A stretch of 64,000 nt of DNA from Pseudorasbora parva (GCF_024679245.1 NC_090183.1:23363855-23427854); one strand, 5' to 3'; numbered from the stretch's first letter, positions 11,774 to 24,789 are shown. The notes: generated from the letters alone by a model not told the origin. Made by a program: numbers and translations.

Positions 11774-12631
11774 TTAATGGGTTAGTTTACCCAAAAATGA
11801 AAAGTAGATGTTTATCTGCTTACCCCCAGTGCATCCAACATGTAGGTGGGATTGTTTCTTCAGTAGAACACAAATGAAGTTTTTTTTACTCCAACCGTTG
11901 CTGTTTGCCAGTCATATAATCATGTGAATAGGTAACAATTCTATGAGAGGAAAACATACAAAAAGATAAATAAAAAACATGCTTAGGCAACGTCCACTAA
12001 AACTCTGCTGCTCCTGATGACACATTGATTTGTTAAGACACGAACCGATTGGTTTCTGTGAGAAACCGAACAATATTTCTGTTATTTTTTACCTCATATC
12101 CGGACGAGTCTCATCAAGTTTTCCCATAGGCTGTAACTTCCATCTGGCGAGGTCAAACTGATGCGATCATGGACATATATAGAATCCTCATTAGTGCCTG
12201 TGCAGATCGGTTGAATGAGGCATCTACATGGTATATATCTATGATCGCGCCAGTTTGACCTCACCAGATGGAAGTTACAGCTGATGGGAAAACTTGATAA
12301 GACTCCTCGGGATATGAGGTAAAAAAATAACGTAAATACTGTTCAGTTTCTCACAGAAACCGATCAGTTTGTGTCTAAACAAATCAATGTGTCGTGAGGA
12401 GTAGCAGGGTTTTTGTGCACATTGCCTAAGCATGTTTTTTTTTGTTGGTATGTTTTGCTCTCATAGAACCTTACCCATTCACATGATTATATGACTGGCA
12501 CAGCAACGGTTGGAGTTAAAAATCTTCATTTGTGTTCTACTGAAGAAACAATCACACCTACATGTTGGATGCACTGGGGGTAAGCAGATAAACTACTCTA
12601 CTTTTCATTTTTGGGGGAACTAAACCTTTAA
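11774..12631. mobile_element. 858-bp foldback MITE with TTAA ends
   Basis: Bounded by TTAA at 11774-11777 and 12628-12631. The two halves are complementary over nearly their whole length: arms of about 370-400 bp, e.g. TATCTGCTTACCCCCAGTGC mirrored by GCACTGGGGGTAAGCAGATA. The short asymmetric centre is around 12175-12235. No ORF. TTAA targets point to a piggyBac-type transposase in trans. Confidence 0.88.
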
Positions 12632-12699
12632 AGGTAATTTTTGAAAATCCATAATATTATGGGCTCTTTAATATTTTTGCAAAAAAATGTGAAACATTG

Positions 12700-12773
12700 T
12701 AATGTAATAAAAAAATAAAAAATCTAAAATTACTGGGAACTACTGTCCCTAAACCTTTGAATGGTAGTATATA
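12700..12773. mobile_element. hAT-type MITE terminal fragment
   Basis: Ends CCTTTGAATGGTAGTATAT, the same terminus as the element at 1559-1977 but truncated. Confidence 0.5.
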
Positions 12774-14154
12774 TTAAAGCTCGCAAAACACTAAATTACA
12801 CAAACACTAAACAGATTTTTATGATTAGCCTTTCATTTTATGTAATATGTTTGACAGAACTGTTCCTAGACATATAATATGAATACAGTTCCTTACATAG
12901 ACGAATACTTGACAGAAACCATCAAAATAAGTTCTGGATAAATATTGGTTCTCTTAAGCAGTCCAATGAGATAACATGTGGCAAGTGCTTATAGTATCTT
13001 CTTTTCATGGCAGGATGGAAGTGTTTCTCTCTCACTCTCTGATTCGCTCTACTTACTCATCAGAGTCTCATTTGAGGGCCAGCTGGAGCAGATTGAAGAG
13101 GGGAACTGTGAGCTTGTGAGAGCCATAATTAAACTTGGCCCTCACTGACACGCACATACACATTTCACACTTCCACAGACACAAACACACTGAGACCAAC
13201 CCACAGCTTGAATGGCTTTGCAACAATGCAGCTCTTTAGAATATTGACAGAATTCTCCAGTTCAGTCATGGTTTATTTTAAGGCCAAATGAGGAGCCAAT
13301 AGAGGCTCTCAACAGTGCTGGTATCAGTGTGAAAAATGGGTTAGGTCAAAAGTAATCAAAAAGTACCCCAAATATATTACCTAAAGTGTGTAAAGTAATA
13401 GATTAAATTACCCTTTACAATTTTTATCATACAATTTGAAATGAGTAACGCTCTACAATTATAAGTAATCTATTTCTCCTTTGTTGCCTTAAACTGTACA
13501 ATGTCTCACTACATGATGCAATACTGAATATGAGAACATATTTGACATTACTTTGCTATAGGAGTGTTCTACTGTGGCTTTAAAATACTATTTCTGGTTT
13601 AATACAAGTTACTGTAAGTTACTTGTACAGCATATTACATGTATATAATATATCCTTGACTATTGCTTTAATTCCACCACACCAGAGTAGATACATGACA
13701 CAGAACAGCTCTGAGGAAGAGGAAGAGGCTATTTCTAATAGCAACATTGAAATGAGTAATTAATTAAAATGTTAGTAAAAGAGCAGTTTGCGCAGAATTA
13801 ATTCTTTACTGGTCTGGGCTGGAAAGTCCAGACAATAGCAGTCAAATCTACAAGAGCATTGCACACCACCAGAGAAGTGAAGTGTGTATTTGCTCAGTCA
13901 CACATGACCTCACCAAACCTCTATCAACTTAAGTTTCAGAGAGACCCAGATGTAAGCTGATCTAAGAACAGTTCAGACAGATGACCTTCTAACCTGGTCT
14001 GTCGATCACATCTCCTCAAGGGAGGGAATTTGGTATATGCATTGGAAAAGAGGGCAAATATAGAGGGCAAGTACCTGCTACCAAATGTGAGCTAGACTAA
14101 TTTTTTTTGCAATTTTTACAGAAATAAATTGCTACAGTGAAAAAAAAAGTAAAG
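12774..14154. other. Intronic sequence
   Basis: No exon or clear repeat was found. A moderately GC-rich patch at about 13000-13220 was read in all frames and does not extend the USP protein. Confidence 0.5.
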
Positions 14155-14592
14155 TTAAAGCTACACTGTGTAACTTTTTTAGTTAATTCTTAGCTAAAAA
14201 CACTTAGTTCTTTCAAAAATAAATGTGCTCATTAATGTATATTTACTTGTTTCAAGTAATAAAGTATTCTCGTAAGTTTATAATATGCCATTGAAAATAC
14301 ATACGGGCGAGGGGTTCGAATGCTGGTCGCCATGTTGCCCCTCCATCTTGAAAGTACATTAGCCAAAGAGGGACATACCCTTAAATTCAAGCTTTGCATT
14401 TCGCGTTTTAACACTCGATGGCACCGTGTCGAATGTGAAGAGGGGGATTGCCATGTTAATCTTGGACTAAATCGGCCACCGTAGGAGTTAAAACGAAATC
14501 AGAATTGATAGAAACAGAAACTATTATTCACTGGATGGTCATATACCTTTTCACCACTAGATGGGGGAAAATTTCACACAGTGTAGCTTTAA
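14155..14592. mobile_element. TTAA MITE with ACACTGTGTAAC-type ends
   Basis: The left end TTAAAGCTACACTGTGTAAC is mirrored by CACACAGTGTAGCTTTAA at the right, 438 bp in total including both TTAA sites. Its right TTAA is also the left TTAA of the next MITE. Confidence 0.82.
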
Positions 14593-14850
14593 GGATTAGT
14601 TCACCCAAAAATGAAAATTATCTCATTAATTATTTACCCTTATGTCTTTGAACACCCGTAAGACCTTCGTTTCTCTTCGGAACACAAAAGAAGATATTTT
14701 AGTTGAAAGTTGATGGCTGAGAAAGACATTCAGTACATTTTTTACTCACTCGACCCATAGAGGCACTAAAAACGTCGTTACAAAGTCCATCTCACTGCAG
14801 TGGCTGTACAGTTATGTTACTAAGCGACAGAAATAGTTTTTGTGCGCAAA
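14589..14850. mobile_element. TTAA-type MITE fragment abutting the previous one
   Basis: Starts TTAAGGATTAGTTCACCC, then AAAAATGAAAATTATCTCAT and CGTAAGACCTTCGTTTCTC, the same family as 4751. The right end is not resolved. Confidence 0.65.
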
Positions 14851-16486
14851 CAAGCAGAGAGAATCCAAACTGCGTACAGCACTTTATTCACAATATAGTG
14901 GAGTTATGAGGTTTGAGGATCCAATGGACCCACAGCAGACAGCAACCAACATTTTAATGCCGATCGGTAACTGTCACTTAATAAGGCAAAGAATCATAAC
15001 CAACCGTCTAGCTGTATGTGTATAAAATATGCCTTCAAGCAAAGTCAGTAAAAAGTTATTTATAATATAATTTAAAATTTCTCACACCTTAAAGAACACT
15101 CTTATACTGCACATTGTATAAGAAATGAGGCCCATGACAAAGCTGGGGAGTACTTTTTTCCTAATATAGATGAGTTATGATCTATCCATAAGAACTTTTA
15201 GATCCAGGTAAAAAGCACTGGAGCATATATGGCATTGGAAAAAGCAGCAAAATGGGATAATCCAAAGTCTTAAAATGTTCAGAAGTGAAATAAGTATGAG
15301 TGATCAAGTTTTCTGTGGAAAACATAATGCTTAAAATGGAAATTCTTCATAATAATAATATTATTTTTCAACCAAACCAAATGTTCACGAAAGAAAACAG
15401 GTGGTCAGGTGAAAATACTGTCTACATGCTTTAATCCATCAACACACATTACTGCTTATTTCAAAATGGCCTCCAGTCAAGCCAAGCAGAAGAAGATGGA
15501 TGTATTCTTTGATCTTTGGTTCTGCTCAAGGTTACTTACTAACTCTATTTTACAGTACTTTTTCTTGTAACCATGGGCTTGGTCATTAAAGGTCTAGCTC
15601 TAATACCCCTTAAAACTCATTTCAGCCAATTACCGTTCTGTTATACAAATACAATTAAAAAATTATTTACTTCAATATTAAACTTGCTGATGGATTCCTT
15701 TATTATCATTCCTTTATTGTGATATTAGAAGCTTATATCACAATAAAAGTTTATTTGGGAAGAAAAGAAAGCTGCATAAGAACAAGGACGGACACTCTAA
15801 TTCCTAATCCATCTGTCTTTCTTTGGAGTAATCCTAGTGTAGTGTTGTTATTTTTCATCAGATGCAATATCAATTTTTAAATCTAACACAAGCACAAGTT
15901 CATTTTTCAATAAGAAAGCCTTGGCAGACACCCAACACAGCCTCCTCTTATTGGAAATTGCCAGAGAAAAAAAAAAATCATTCCAGTAGAAAAGGCCAAA
16001 TCAGAGAGAAGAAAGGCTACATTTAGATCTACAGTATAAGCCTGGTTTTCTTGACACTTCATTACACTTCTAATTCAGTATTTTCAATATTAGCCATATT
16101 TAAAACTTACTGTAGGCTATATTATATTTCATCATGTCATGAGTCATTTACAATGTTATACCGATGCTACCTATGCTGATAACCGTGGCTGATCAGCAAT
16201 GCAATTAAGATGGATAATATGCAAAGTGCTAAAATATACTCATTAGCCAACCGCTGATAGCCAGATGAGCAGTAAGTAAAATGTTTTGACAGAACCTTGT
16301 ATAACATTCTGATATTATGAGTTGTTCCATAACATCTCATGTGGATGCATATTCACATACATTATTAATAACACGTTGGCAATTAACTTCAGCTGGTGTT
16401 GCACACACATATATATTTTTTCCCTCAGAAAAACATTTCACATCTATTTTAATAACGTACAATCACGAGACGATCATCCCTTATGA
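14851..16486. other. Intronic sequence
   Basis: AT-rich, with no coding signal or named repeat beyond short A/T runs. Confidence 0.5.
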
Positions 16487-17370
16487 AAAAGAAGTGCACT
16501 TAATTGTATTGAATGTCCACTTTTAGTTCACTCCAAGTCTTAAAGAAAGTACACTTTCTTGCCCATCATTTGCTATTAAAAACTTTCCCTTTGTAAAGCA
16601 CTTTGCAATAATGTATTTTGCTTTAATTTAAAGTGCACTTAAATTATAATTTTAATAATATTTTATCATGCTTTAAAGTAGACTTATTTTAAAGTGTTGA
16701 TAAGCATAATAAATCACACATAAAAGGTTACTTGTAATTTTAACTGTGATATGCAATACAAAATGTTACATATTTTAAATTGCAACATCCTCATTGCAAA
16801 TGTGTAAATATATGTAAATACATAACACACAAGTTTTAATATAATTACATTAAAGTATATTTTAGTTTACTTATATGTTTGTCAGTATATTAGGCAGTAT
16901 TCTTTTTTTTTTTTTTTTTTTTATATTCTCATCACTTTATAAAAGTATTTTAGAACCACTGTAGTGAAATTTACTTTTTAATGACGTCTTTACTGTTTAT
17001 GGGTCTTGAGAGAAGAAATGTCATTGCTGCCAATGGAGGCCTTTCTGAGCTATTGGATTTCAACAAAAATATCTTCATTTGTGTTCCAAAGATGAACAAA
17101 GGTCTCATGGGTGTCGAATGACTTGACAGTGTGTAATTAATAACAGAATTTTCATTTTTGGGCGAACTAAGTCCTTCTTAAGAGGGTGAAAAAACAATAA
17201 ACTCCAGCGCATTGCATTTAATATAAATTTAAACTATTATACACTTTTATTAAATTGCAAACAACATGCAGTAAGTGTTTTCTTTTTTTAATTATTTCTG
17301 TTTTAACTATTATTTAACTATTATTAACAACATTTTTTTTTTAAAGTACACTAAAGTGTACTTATTTTTT
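16487..17370. repeat. AT-rich block with AAGTGCACTT motifs and a MITE end
   Basis: Recurrent AAGTGCACTT / AAAGTACACT motifs occur from 16487 and again at 17343-17362, suggesting a decayed inverted element. Within it, 16990-17181 is the right half of a TTAA MITE ending GGCGAACTAAGTCCTTCTTAA. A poly(T) run of about 20 lies near 16903-16922. Confidence 0.4.
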
Positions 17371-18936
17371 TTCAAGTTGCCCCTCATCAGCCATGTTGAG
17401 ATCACAAAACCAGCTGTCATTTCTTTTTTCATCTTCCACTTTTGACATCCTCCATAAGCCCAATTTGCACTGTTAACAATCTTCAGTCGTCCACCTGACA
17501 GCAATATTACAAAAATATGCAATAAAGACTTTTGAATCTGTAATTTAAAAGAGATTCTTAATTTTGAAGGAGAACGTTTTCTTTAGACCGTGCTATAACA
17601 TAGCTGGGAGGGGGAAAAAGTAAGCTCATTTATAAGGAAAAATTCACGTTGCGATTCTCTATCACGTAAATGCATCACTGGACTGAGAAGTCACTGTGTA
17701 CATATTTCTGTGTAAATATGCTACATTTTCCAGCACATTGCCTTTTATGCCTATATTTTTCTTAAAAGTGCTGTGAGCTAATATTTTTGTGGAATACCAG
17801 ACATAAAATATCCATACTACCTGACAGATACCATGAAACAGGTGTCCAGAAAAATCTAATCTGTATGTGACAGCCCTAGGCACTGTAAACAGCAAAACAG
17901 TGAAAGAGAGCCTGCACTTTTTCATCAGAAATATTGTATTTTCCGGAATTTAAGTTAGAATATAAGTTCTGGCAATGATTATCTGTCATCACAGCCTACT
18001 CATCGTAGAACAAAAATGCAGCCAACAAAACAGAAGAAGTTACACAGCTTTGTACAGTATCGACGAAAAACTGAAATGGCATGTGAAGTATTTCAAAAAG
18101 CTGGAATCAGTGACATGCCAGTTGCGCTTCCTCCAGAGCAAGTTGTTTAATAGTAATACAGATAACAGCGATATTCATGTACGACCTTTTTTACTGGAAA
18201 ATAACTCCCCATCTGTTGATGATTCCAAATCTCAGTCGAACCATACAAGAACCTGGCATATTGCAAAAAATAAAAATAAATAAATACAAGCGCTGACTGA
18301 AATCACCAGTTTAAATCTGATTGGCTGGCTTTACGAAACTTTATGTAAAACAAGATGTTGGGGGTTAAAAGAAAAGTATCTACTCATAATATAAAGCTTT
18401 ACCTGTAAATATGAATATACATGTATAGCTCTTTCTAGTTTAATTAAATACAGTATAAAAACGCACTCATTCAGGCATGAGCATTTATTGCATGGACAAA
18501 GAACATTATGGCCAGCTTTCACAGACACGGCTTAGATTAAGTCAGAATTAGGCTTTAGTTTAATTAGAACATTTAAGTCGCTTTTATTAAAAACATTATT
18601 GGTGTGCATCTTGAGACAAAACAATGATAGTGATTTTGATGAATTTACTTTCAAGTTTCAGTTAAAACAGTTAAAACATGCATTTTAGTGTTTAGTGCAT
18701 TTTAGACAAGCTTAGACCTTGTCTGTGAAACTGGGGGAATGTGTTTGAAGTGCATTTACACAGTTCAGTTGAATGATAACATCAGCCCTCTTTAATACTA
18801 TTAAACTACTAAAGCAAACTGTTAAAATAGCTAAAAATAGAGTAATAGTAAGTCTGTCCTTCCTGAAGGCCATTGTGTAATTCGCACTCTGAGTAAGAAT
18901 TTTTTTTTTTTTGGATCAGTACAACTTAAAGCAGTT
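17371..18936. other. Intronic sequence with one unassigned short ORF
   Basis: Mostly AT-rich. A 44-codon frame at 18016-18150 (plus) has non-random composition; see the findings. No splice context for usp43. Confidence 0.4.
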
Positions 18937-19464
18937 ACAGTTTTTCTCAATTACTAAAACACTAAAACCCATTGGCTAAAGAAAGTTCTCAGTTGCCTGA
19001 ACTCATTTAGCTTATTGTGCAGTTGGTTGCCAATACCTTAAACCATTTCACATGGTAAAACACAATTTACAGATCTCACTTAGACTTTTCAGCAAAACTC
19101 TAAACACAATGCACATGTCATTCATACTGATAAACTCAAGTGGCAACAATCAAATACAAATGGAGAACACAATGTCATTGATTAAACACAACCACTGAAA
19201 ACATGTTTAACCTGTTTCTAATGATGAGACACAACCAATATAAGTACAGTGCATTGCAGGCTGTATACTGTACCATGAACAAATTGTATTGCCCTGAACA
19301 TGTTGCTTCCCATTTGTTCACAGTACTGACTGCTCAAAAGATTTTGACTGGTTGCAGGTTCATATCAACAAAGAACAAGAATTACAGTATCACAAAATCA
19401 AAGGATAAGTTTGTGAGATGCAGAGTAAAGTACTGCAAAAATCAGCCTGATCTAATAATAATGC

Positions 19465-19779
19465 ATATCTATAGCACAAATTGTATTTATCGTGCAATTT
19501 ATACGGCAAAATTGGTTTTTACATGCATATAATACGCACTTTACATAATGCACTTCATACAACTAAACCTACCCAATAGTGGCTTAAAAATTGCACAATA
19601 ACTACAATTTGTGCGTGTTATATCATATGCAAGTATCCACATTCCACACCACTAAACCTACCCAAGTGTTATATGCATGCACCCCACACACCAAACCTAC
19701 CCAATGGGGTGACGATGCATATCATATGCATGTAAAATCTAATTTTGGCATATATAGTGCATAATAAATACAATTTATG

Positions 19780-19783
<4 letters not shown>
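19465..19783. repeat. Inverted repeat nested in the 18937-20196 element
   Basis: The left arm with CACAAATTGTATTTATCGTG and TTTTTACATGCATATAATAC is mirrored at 19715-19783 by ATATGCATGTAAAATC and ATAATAAATACAATTTATGC. Three near-copies of CCAACTAAACCTACCCAA-type text lie between the arms. Confidence 0.65.

Positions 19784-19855
<72 letters not shown>
19781..19855. repeat. (TA)n microsatellite, ~75 bp
   Basis: Pure TA dinucleotides directly at the end of the nested inverted repeat. Confidence 0.97.
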
Positions 19856-19857
<2 letters not shown>

Positions 19858-20367
19858 CATTCAGTAAAAAACAATGACATAAAAAACCTTTGTTTTGAGA
19901 TTAAAAATGTACTTCTCCCTGAGAACTGTTTTGAACTATGTGTTTTATATTTTTTTAGTGCAGTATTGCTTACTGACTGCTTGATAGAGTATATCATTAT
20001 GATCACTTTGTTTAGGATTTGAGAGCAGTGTTTGATTTTGAACACAGGTAAAACTGTTTTGAGGCGAAAGTTAAATTTTTCCATAGGAGTTCGAGGTTTT
20101 GTAAATAGTGCTTGAAAATGAGGTTGTGTGTTCAATGTTTTCAGAAAATGGAGCTAGGTTTCAAAAAATAGTGTTTTAGCAATTGAGAAAAACTGTAAGA
20201 AGGATAACCCCACCAATAAATAACATAAAAACAAAAGCAATCCTGACTGATCGCTTTACATGTCAGTCAAGTGGTTTCCTCCTCCTTATTAAGCTTAAAT
20301 GCAAAAAAATTGGAAAAAGTTACACGCACGACAAATTGTTCTGCGTCCTGGTTAATTTTGATGTGGC

Positions 20368-20713
20368 TTAAGCTTAGACTGGGTTAGAAACCCAGCCCGA
20401 TCTGCTGCCAAATTGATTTTGTCCAGTAGCTCAGGCTGGAAACCTGTACATATTTCTATCCTGCTTCTGTTACAAATTTGCAGAGACCAATCAGAAACTG
20501 GCTTATCCACCTGGTGCGCTGTTGGCGGGTTTAACATAATGACAGATAGAGAAAACGATTAATCGTTTGTCTGATTGGTTGAAAGACTATCTGATTACAT
20601 ACAGATTCATTTGAACTTTGTCCATTGATCACACCTCTGAAAATACAGAGCAGACTCCCTAGACCAATGTTCAATTTTAAAAGATTAACCTTGGTCTGGT
20701 GATCACCAGACAA
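20368..20713. mobile_element. Repeat family Y, copy 1 (empty-site copy)
   Basis: Homologous to 51880-52129 joined to 53484-53530, e.g. CAAATTTGCAGAGACCAATC, AATACAGAGCAGACTCCC and GACCAATGTTCAAT. Ends AAGCTTAGACTGGG / CACCAGACAAGCT resemble inverted termini. This copy lacks the 1354-bp insertion present in the other one. Confidence 0.7.
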
Positions 20714-20839
20714 GCTAAAGCTACCAAGAAAAGTGAAAATGATGACCTTGTGAGACTAGAAGGAAGTAAGCAAACATCTCAAATTTCCAGCTCCTTTAAC
20801 TGTCAACATACAATTAGCCTTATTTATCCCTTTGGTTAC

Positions 20840-20984
20840 CTGAGAATCGCATGGAGCCTCCTCTGGTGGACAGGGGTGGAGCCTGGAAGGCGTAGATGAC
20901 ATCACTCTCTGAGATACTCGTCATATCATCTTCATCAGAGAAAGAGCGCTGGAACCCATTTGAGTTGATCTCTGTCAAAATCAC
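20840..20984 (-). CDS. usp43: usp43-like exon D (ubiquitin-like insert, second part)
   Basis: Coding exon of 145 bp (48 codons + 1 nt). The acceptor is TTCCTCTCATAG and the donor GTAACC on the minus strand. It encodes VILTEINSNGFQRSFSDEDD, then MTSISESDVIYAFQAPP and a Ser/Gly-rich tail. The signature 'VIL.E....GFQRSF.DE.D....E.D.vYAFq.PP' matches USP43 better than USP31, where the equivalent segment is GFHRSF. This is the main reason for the symbol. The single trailing G joins GG of the exon at 3562-3724 across a 17.1-kb intron that contains DIRS-A. Confidence 0.93.
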
Positions 20985-21588
20985 CTATGAGAGGAAGAAA
21001 AATGTTCATCTCAAATGGCCTTCCACACCATAAAACCGATTATTCTGATGAACAAGAAACTTGGGTTTTATGTAAACAAAGAAGATTTTGCAGAAGCTGT
21101 TGTGTCACAAACCAACAGATAAGGGGATTTTAGCTCGAACACTGACAAATCAATGTCAAAATATTAGGCTCAGTGGTTTCTATTCAAAGCGTGAGTATGT
21201 AAAATACTGTATGTCCAAGAATTATAACAGTGTCTTTAAACATTTGCATCTTTCAGCACAATAACACCTTGAGCCCTGGCTGAGCAAGTCTGGGTATTTT
21301 CCATTAACCAACAGATGGAGTGTGTTCAGAGGAGGCAGTTTAATGGAGTATGAATAGAGATGCATGCGCTTGTTCGCTATTACTCTCCGTGAGCCTGGAA
21401 GATGTATGCAAGAGGAATTCTTCTTTGGCAAGACTATGCAAGGTGTGTGTGTGTGTGTGTAGTACAACAGACTATTTTATTATGAAGTAACGGGTTGAGT
21501 GTGTATCGCACACAAAGTAGTTCAGGAATAGGAAAAGATGAGAGAAAGAGGCAAAACACTAGCATATACGACAGACAGCAGGTCTCAC
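20985..21588. other. Short usp43 intron (exon C to D)
   Basis: A 604-bp intron with GT donor and AG acceptor on the minus strand. It contains a short TG run at 21443-21460 and nothing else recognised. Confidence 0.85.
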
Positions 21589-21724
21589 CTGGTCTGGAGA
21601 GATCTTGCCCTCCTCTGCTACCATGGCCCTGAGCGTTGAGACGGACCCAAAGAGAGGCACAGCCAACCCTACTTTCAGAAACCGCTGACCTTCATTGTTG
21701 AACACCAACGTCACATTCAAGGCC
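21589..21724 (-). CDS. usp43: usp43-like exon C (ubiquitin-like insert, first part)
   Basis: Coding exon of 136 bp (1 + 135 nt), ending in phase 0. The acceptor is GTGTTTAG and the donor GTGAGA on the minus strand. It encodes ALNVTLVFNNEGQRFLKVGL, then AVPLFGSVSTLRAMVAEEGK and ISPDQ. This is the ubiquitin-like fold inserted within the catalytic domain of USP31/USP43 proteins; the pattern of a beta-hairpin (VTLVF..GQRFLKVGLAVP) followed by a helix (TLRAMVAEE) is clear. It is separated from exon D by only 603-604 bp. No stop or frameshift is seen. Confidence 0.93.
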
Positions 21725-23124
21725 CTAAACACACAATAACACACATATTTAGCACATCATCAAATACAATTGTTCAGTCATTTCACTATGGGTTTTTACC
21801 ATAGCAGTTTCTGATGGTAACCATAGACTCATACATTTTTGCAACATTAATGCAGCATAAAAACTGCAACATTTTTTAAAGCTTTTACTTGTCTTGAAAA
21901 AGATGGGTTTGCTAAATAATAAGTGGCTAAATGGGACTACAAAGTTTTTTACGCACACTAAACACCCTCACACCGAACATGAAAACTCGTCTATTCACTA
22001 GTAAGCTTTTACAGCCTTGTTTTTATAATCACACTCTTGCAAGCTATTCTTAACTTTCAGGAAAAAAAATATAAAAGTAAAGAGACTGAAGGTGTTATGG
22101 GAGATGATATAGATGATACAGAATTTTTGAGTGGACTATACTTTTAACCATGGTTAAAAACCAGTGTAACATACTCTTGTGGCTTTTTGCTTTACCAATA
22201 CTTAATATGAAAGAGTGTGTGAGAGAGTGAGTAACCAATCAAAATCAATTTGCCACATGCAGGGCTACAGTCGGAGTGAGTGCAGATATGTTTGGTTGTA
22301 TGTGTACATGTCGTGAAGGTTGATTTAAACCAGCACGTGTCTCTAGCACTACCACACACAAACACGCGGCTTGTGGGTAAAATGTACATTAGAGTTGAGA
22401 GCTGTTCTGTTTCCTGCTGTATTAGTTTGGCTGGAAATGGCCCAGTGCGAGCCAGTCGCACAGCAGCTGATTGTCTCAGTGCAGCAGCATTTTTCACTGC
22501 AGATGCAGTTGTGGACATTATGGCTCTGGAGACTTGGGTGGACTTTTAGATGCCTTTCTCTGCTGCATAATTGAAAGCTGTATATGAAATGCTGGACCCA
22601 ACAAAAGCTCTCACTTGAGTGTATCAGTGAGAAGACAACTGAAGCTTTTTTAGATTTAGCTCAGAGCCTGAATCATGTGATAGGGTTTTATTTATGTTGA
22701 CTGGCATTCAAACTCAGCTTAATCTGTCCATCTTAATCCATCTTTTCAGGGTGTATCTGTGTGTGTTTAAGTGCGGTTTGGATGTGTCACCTCTTGCAAA
22801 GACATATTTGTGCATAATTACTTTGAAAAGTACAGTCTGACCACAGCGTACCAAATATCTGCACAAGACATCAACTACAGTTAATCGCTTGTTGTCAAAA
22901 CTGAAAGCACTAATTGGGTAAATCTGACAAAAATAAATGTCCAGATCATATTTCACCCAGGAATAATAAAAAAGTGCGGATTTAAATTACACATTCTGCC
23001 ATCACGCCATGCCAAACCCGTATGAACCCCAGTGTGAACTAGATTAATACATTTTGATGACAAACTACTTGAGAAAGTAGCTTGAAGTTTAAGTTTAATG
23101 TTTTCAAGGCATTAAAGTCTATCA
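21725..23124. other. Intronic sequence
   Basis: Part of the 6.0-kb intron between usp43 exons B and C. Open frames at 22192-22549 occur on both strands but have no splice-consistent link to the gene. Confidence 0.5.
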
Positions 23125-23520
23125 GACAAACAGATGTTGTTAGCATGAATTAGCATGTTGCTAGCATGTTTATCCTGAATGTCTCTAACATGATTTAGCA
23201 TTTTTCTAGCACAAATTAGCATGTTATAACATTTTGCTAGCATGTTTTAACATTTTGTTAACATGATTTAACATGTTGCTTGCATTATTTAACGTGTTAA
23301 GAGAATTATTAACATTTTGCTAGCTTGTTTTAACAGGTTGCTAGCATTTTGTATCATGTTTTAACATTATTTAGCATGTTTCTAGCATGACTTATCTTGA
23401 TATTTATCTTAGTATGTTGCTAGCATTATATTTAGCATGTTGTAAGCATATTTTGCTAACATGTTGCTAGCATGTTTTTTTAATATGAATTACCACGTTG
23501 CTAGCATGTCCTAAGCTAGT
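23125..23520. repeat. Degenerate minisatellite of TTAGCATGTTGCTAGCATG type
   Basis: About 20 irregular copies of the words TTGCTAGCATG, TTTAGCATG and TTTAACATT, with a period near 19-22 bp. It is diverged, so old or not homogenised. Confidence 0.85.
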
Positions 23521-24789
23521 TGTTAGGCTGAAGGTCTGAGCTGAGTTTAATAAGACTGGTGGTAATACAAGTCCTAGAGACTTTTGTGTATTTCCTTGCT
23601 CAATAACTTTTGTGACCTCAAAATACTCTTACCATTGTAAGCCCACACAATTGTCCCAGTGGAGGCTTACGAGGAGGTCTCCTGTGCTTTCGATCTATTC
23701 AGCTGGGCAAAGAGATTTAATTCCAATTGATCTTTATCTGACCATTTTATTATGACCTCAAATTTAGGTAAGAATGCCAATTGGTTATTTGGTCATTTAT
23801 ATTTAATAGTTAATATACATTTGAAATAGTTTAATGGACATTTCATTATTCTGTTTAAACCTTTATTTAAATTATACCCGTTCATAAACTAGATAGTTAA
23901 GATGATTCCTAGATAATTCCAGAGTAATTCAAAATAAATAAAAATATAACAATTTCTTAACAGTCAGGTAAATGTATTATGCCATTTACATAATCAATTC
24001 AAAGATAAGCCATACATAAAATCAAATATTCTGAAGTACAAAATGAAATACGGATACCTAAAAATTACATAACGCTGAGTGTCTGGAGACACTTAAAGTT
24101 ATGGGATGACACATATAAAGATTCGAGCCCCGACCTCTTTACAACATCTTAAATACTTAAAAGACAGAAACCTCTTTCAAATGGAAACGTGTTAACAATG
24201 GGAATTTACATGAATCACTGTCCCATAGACCTGTATTGATGGCAGGAGGTAGAGAACATTTTGCCGGAGACACACCCATCACACATAAAGCAAAATATCT
24301 TAAACCTTAAAACTCTTAAAACCTTTTTTATCTTTTGGTTTACTTATGCAGAGATGAGACCTTTGTACCGTTCTCACTGAGACATTTCAAACGATATCAA
24401 ACATGTATAATACTGTATAATAAGAATTCACATTAAACCATATAGATTTTGAGTGAATTCTGTAGGGGAGATGGGGGAGAAGAGGCAGGTGAAAGGAAAG
24501 GCGTGTAAATTAAAGTTATTCTTTGATGATTCACTCAGTGTGATGTTGTCTCGGATGGGGGGGGGAGGCTAAATGCATGAGTGAGTTCAGATGCTAATTT
24601 CCTTATTTTCTCAGAGAGTCCTCATTCCTCAATCAGACATTCCGGCATTTGCTTTTTTTCCCCCAGCCTGACACCATAGTGCGCAGTTTGTAAACTAATA
24701 ATTTTTTTCATTTGCATTACATAAACAGCTCCATACAGCTATACGTACAACAGCCAACATAATAAAACATTGCCAGATTCATGTTCATG
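23521..24789. other. Intronic sequence
   Basis: No exon or clear transposon was found. A G9 run lies near 24558. Confidence 0.5.

Larger units (their letters stand above)
18937..20196. mobile_element. Non-autonomous DNA transposon with 27-bp TIRs
   Basis: ACAGTTTTTCTCAATTACTA (18937 on) is mirrored by TAGCAATTGAGAAAAACTGT ending at 20196; the TIRs are 27 bp with one difference. It is 1260 bp long and has no transposase. It contains a nested inverted repeat and a TA microsatellite. Confidence 0.8.

Noticed and set aside
22192..22574. Overlapping ~90-108 codon ORFs on both strands
   Set aside because: The protein is already continuous across the flanking exons B and C, and no family resemblance was seen.
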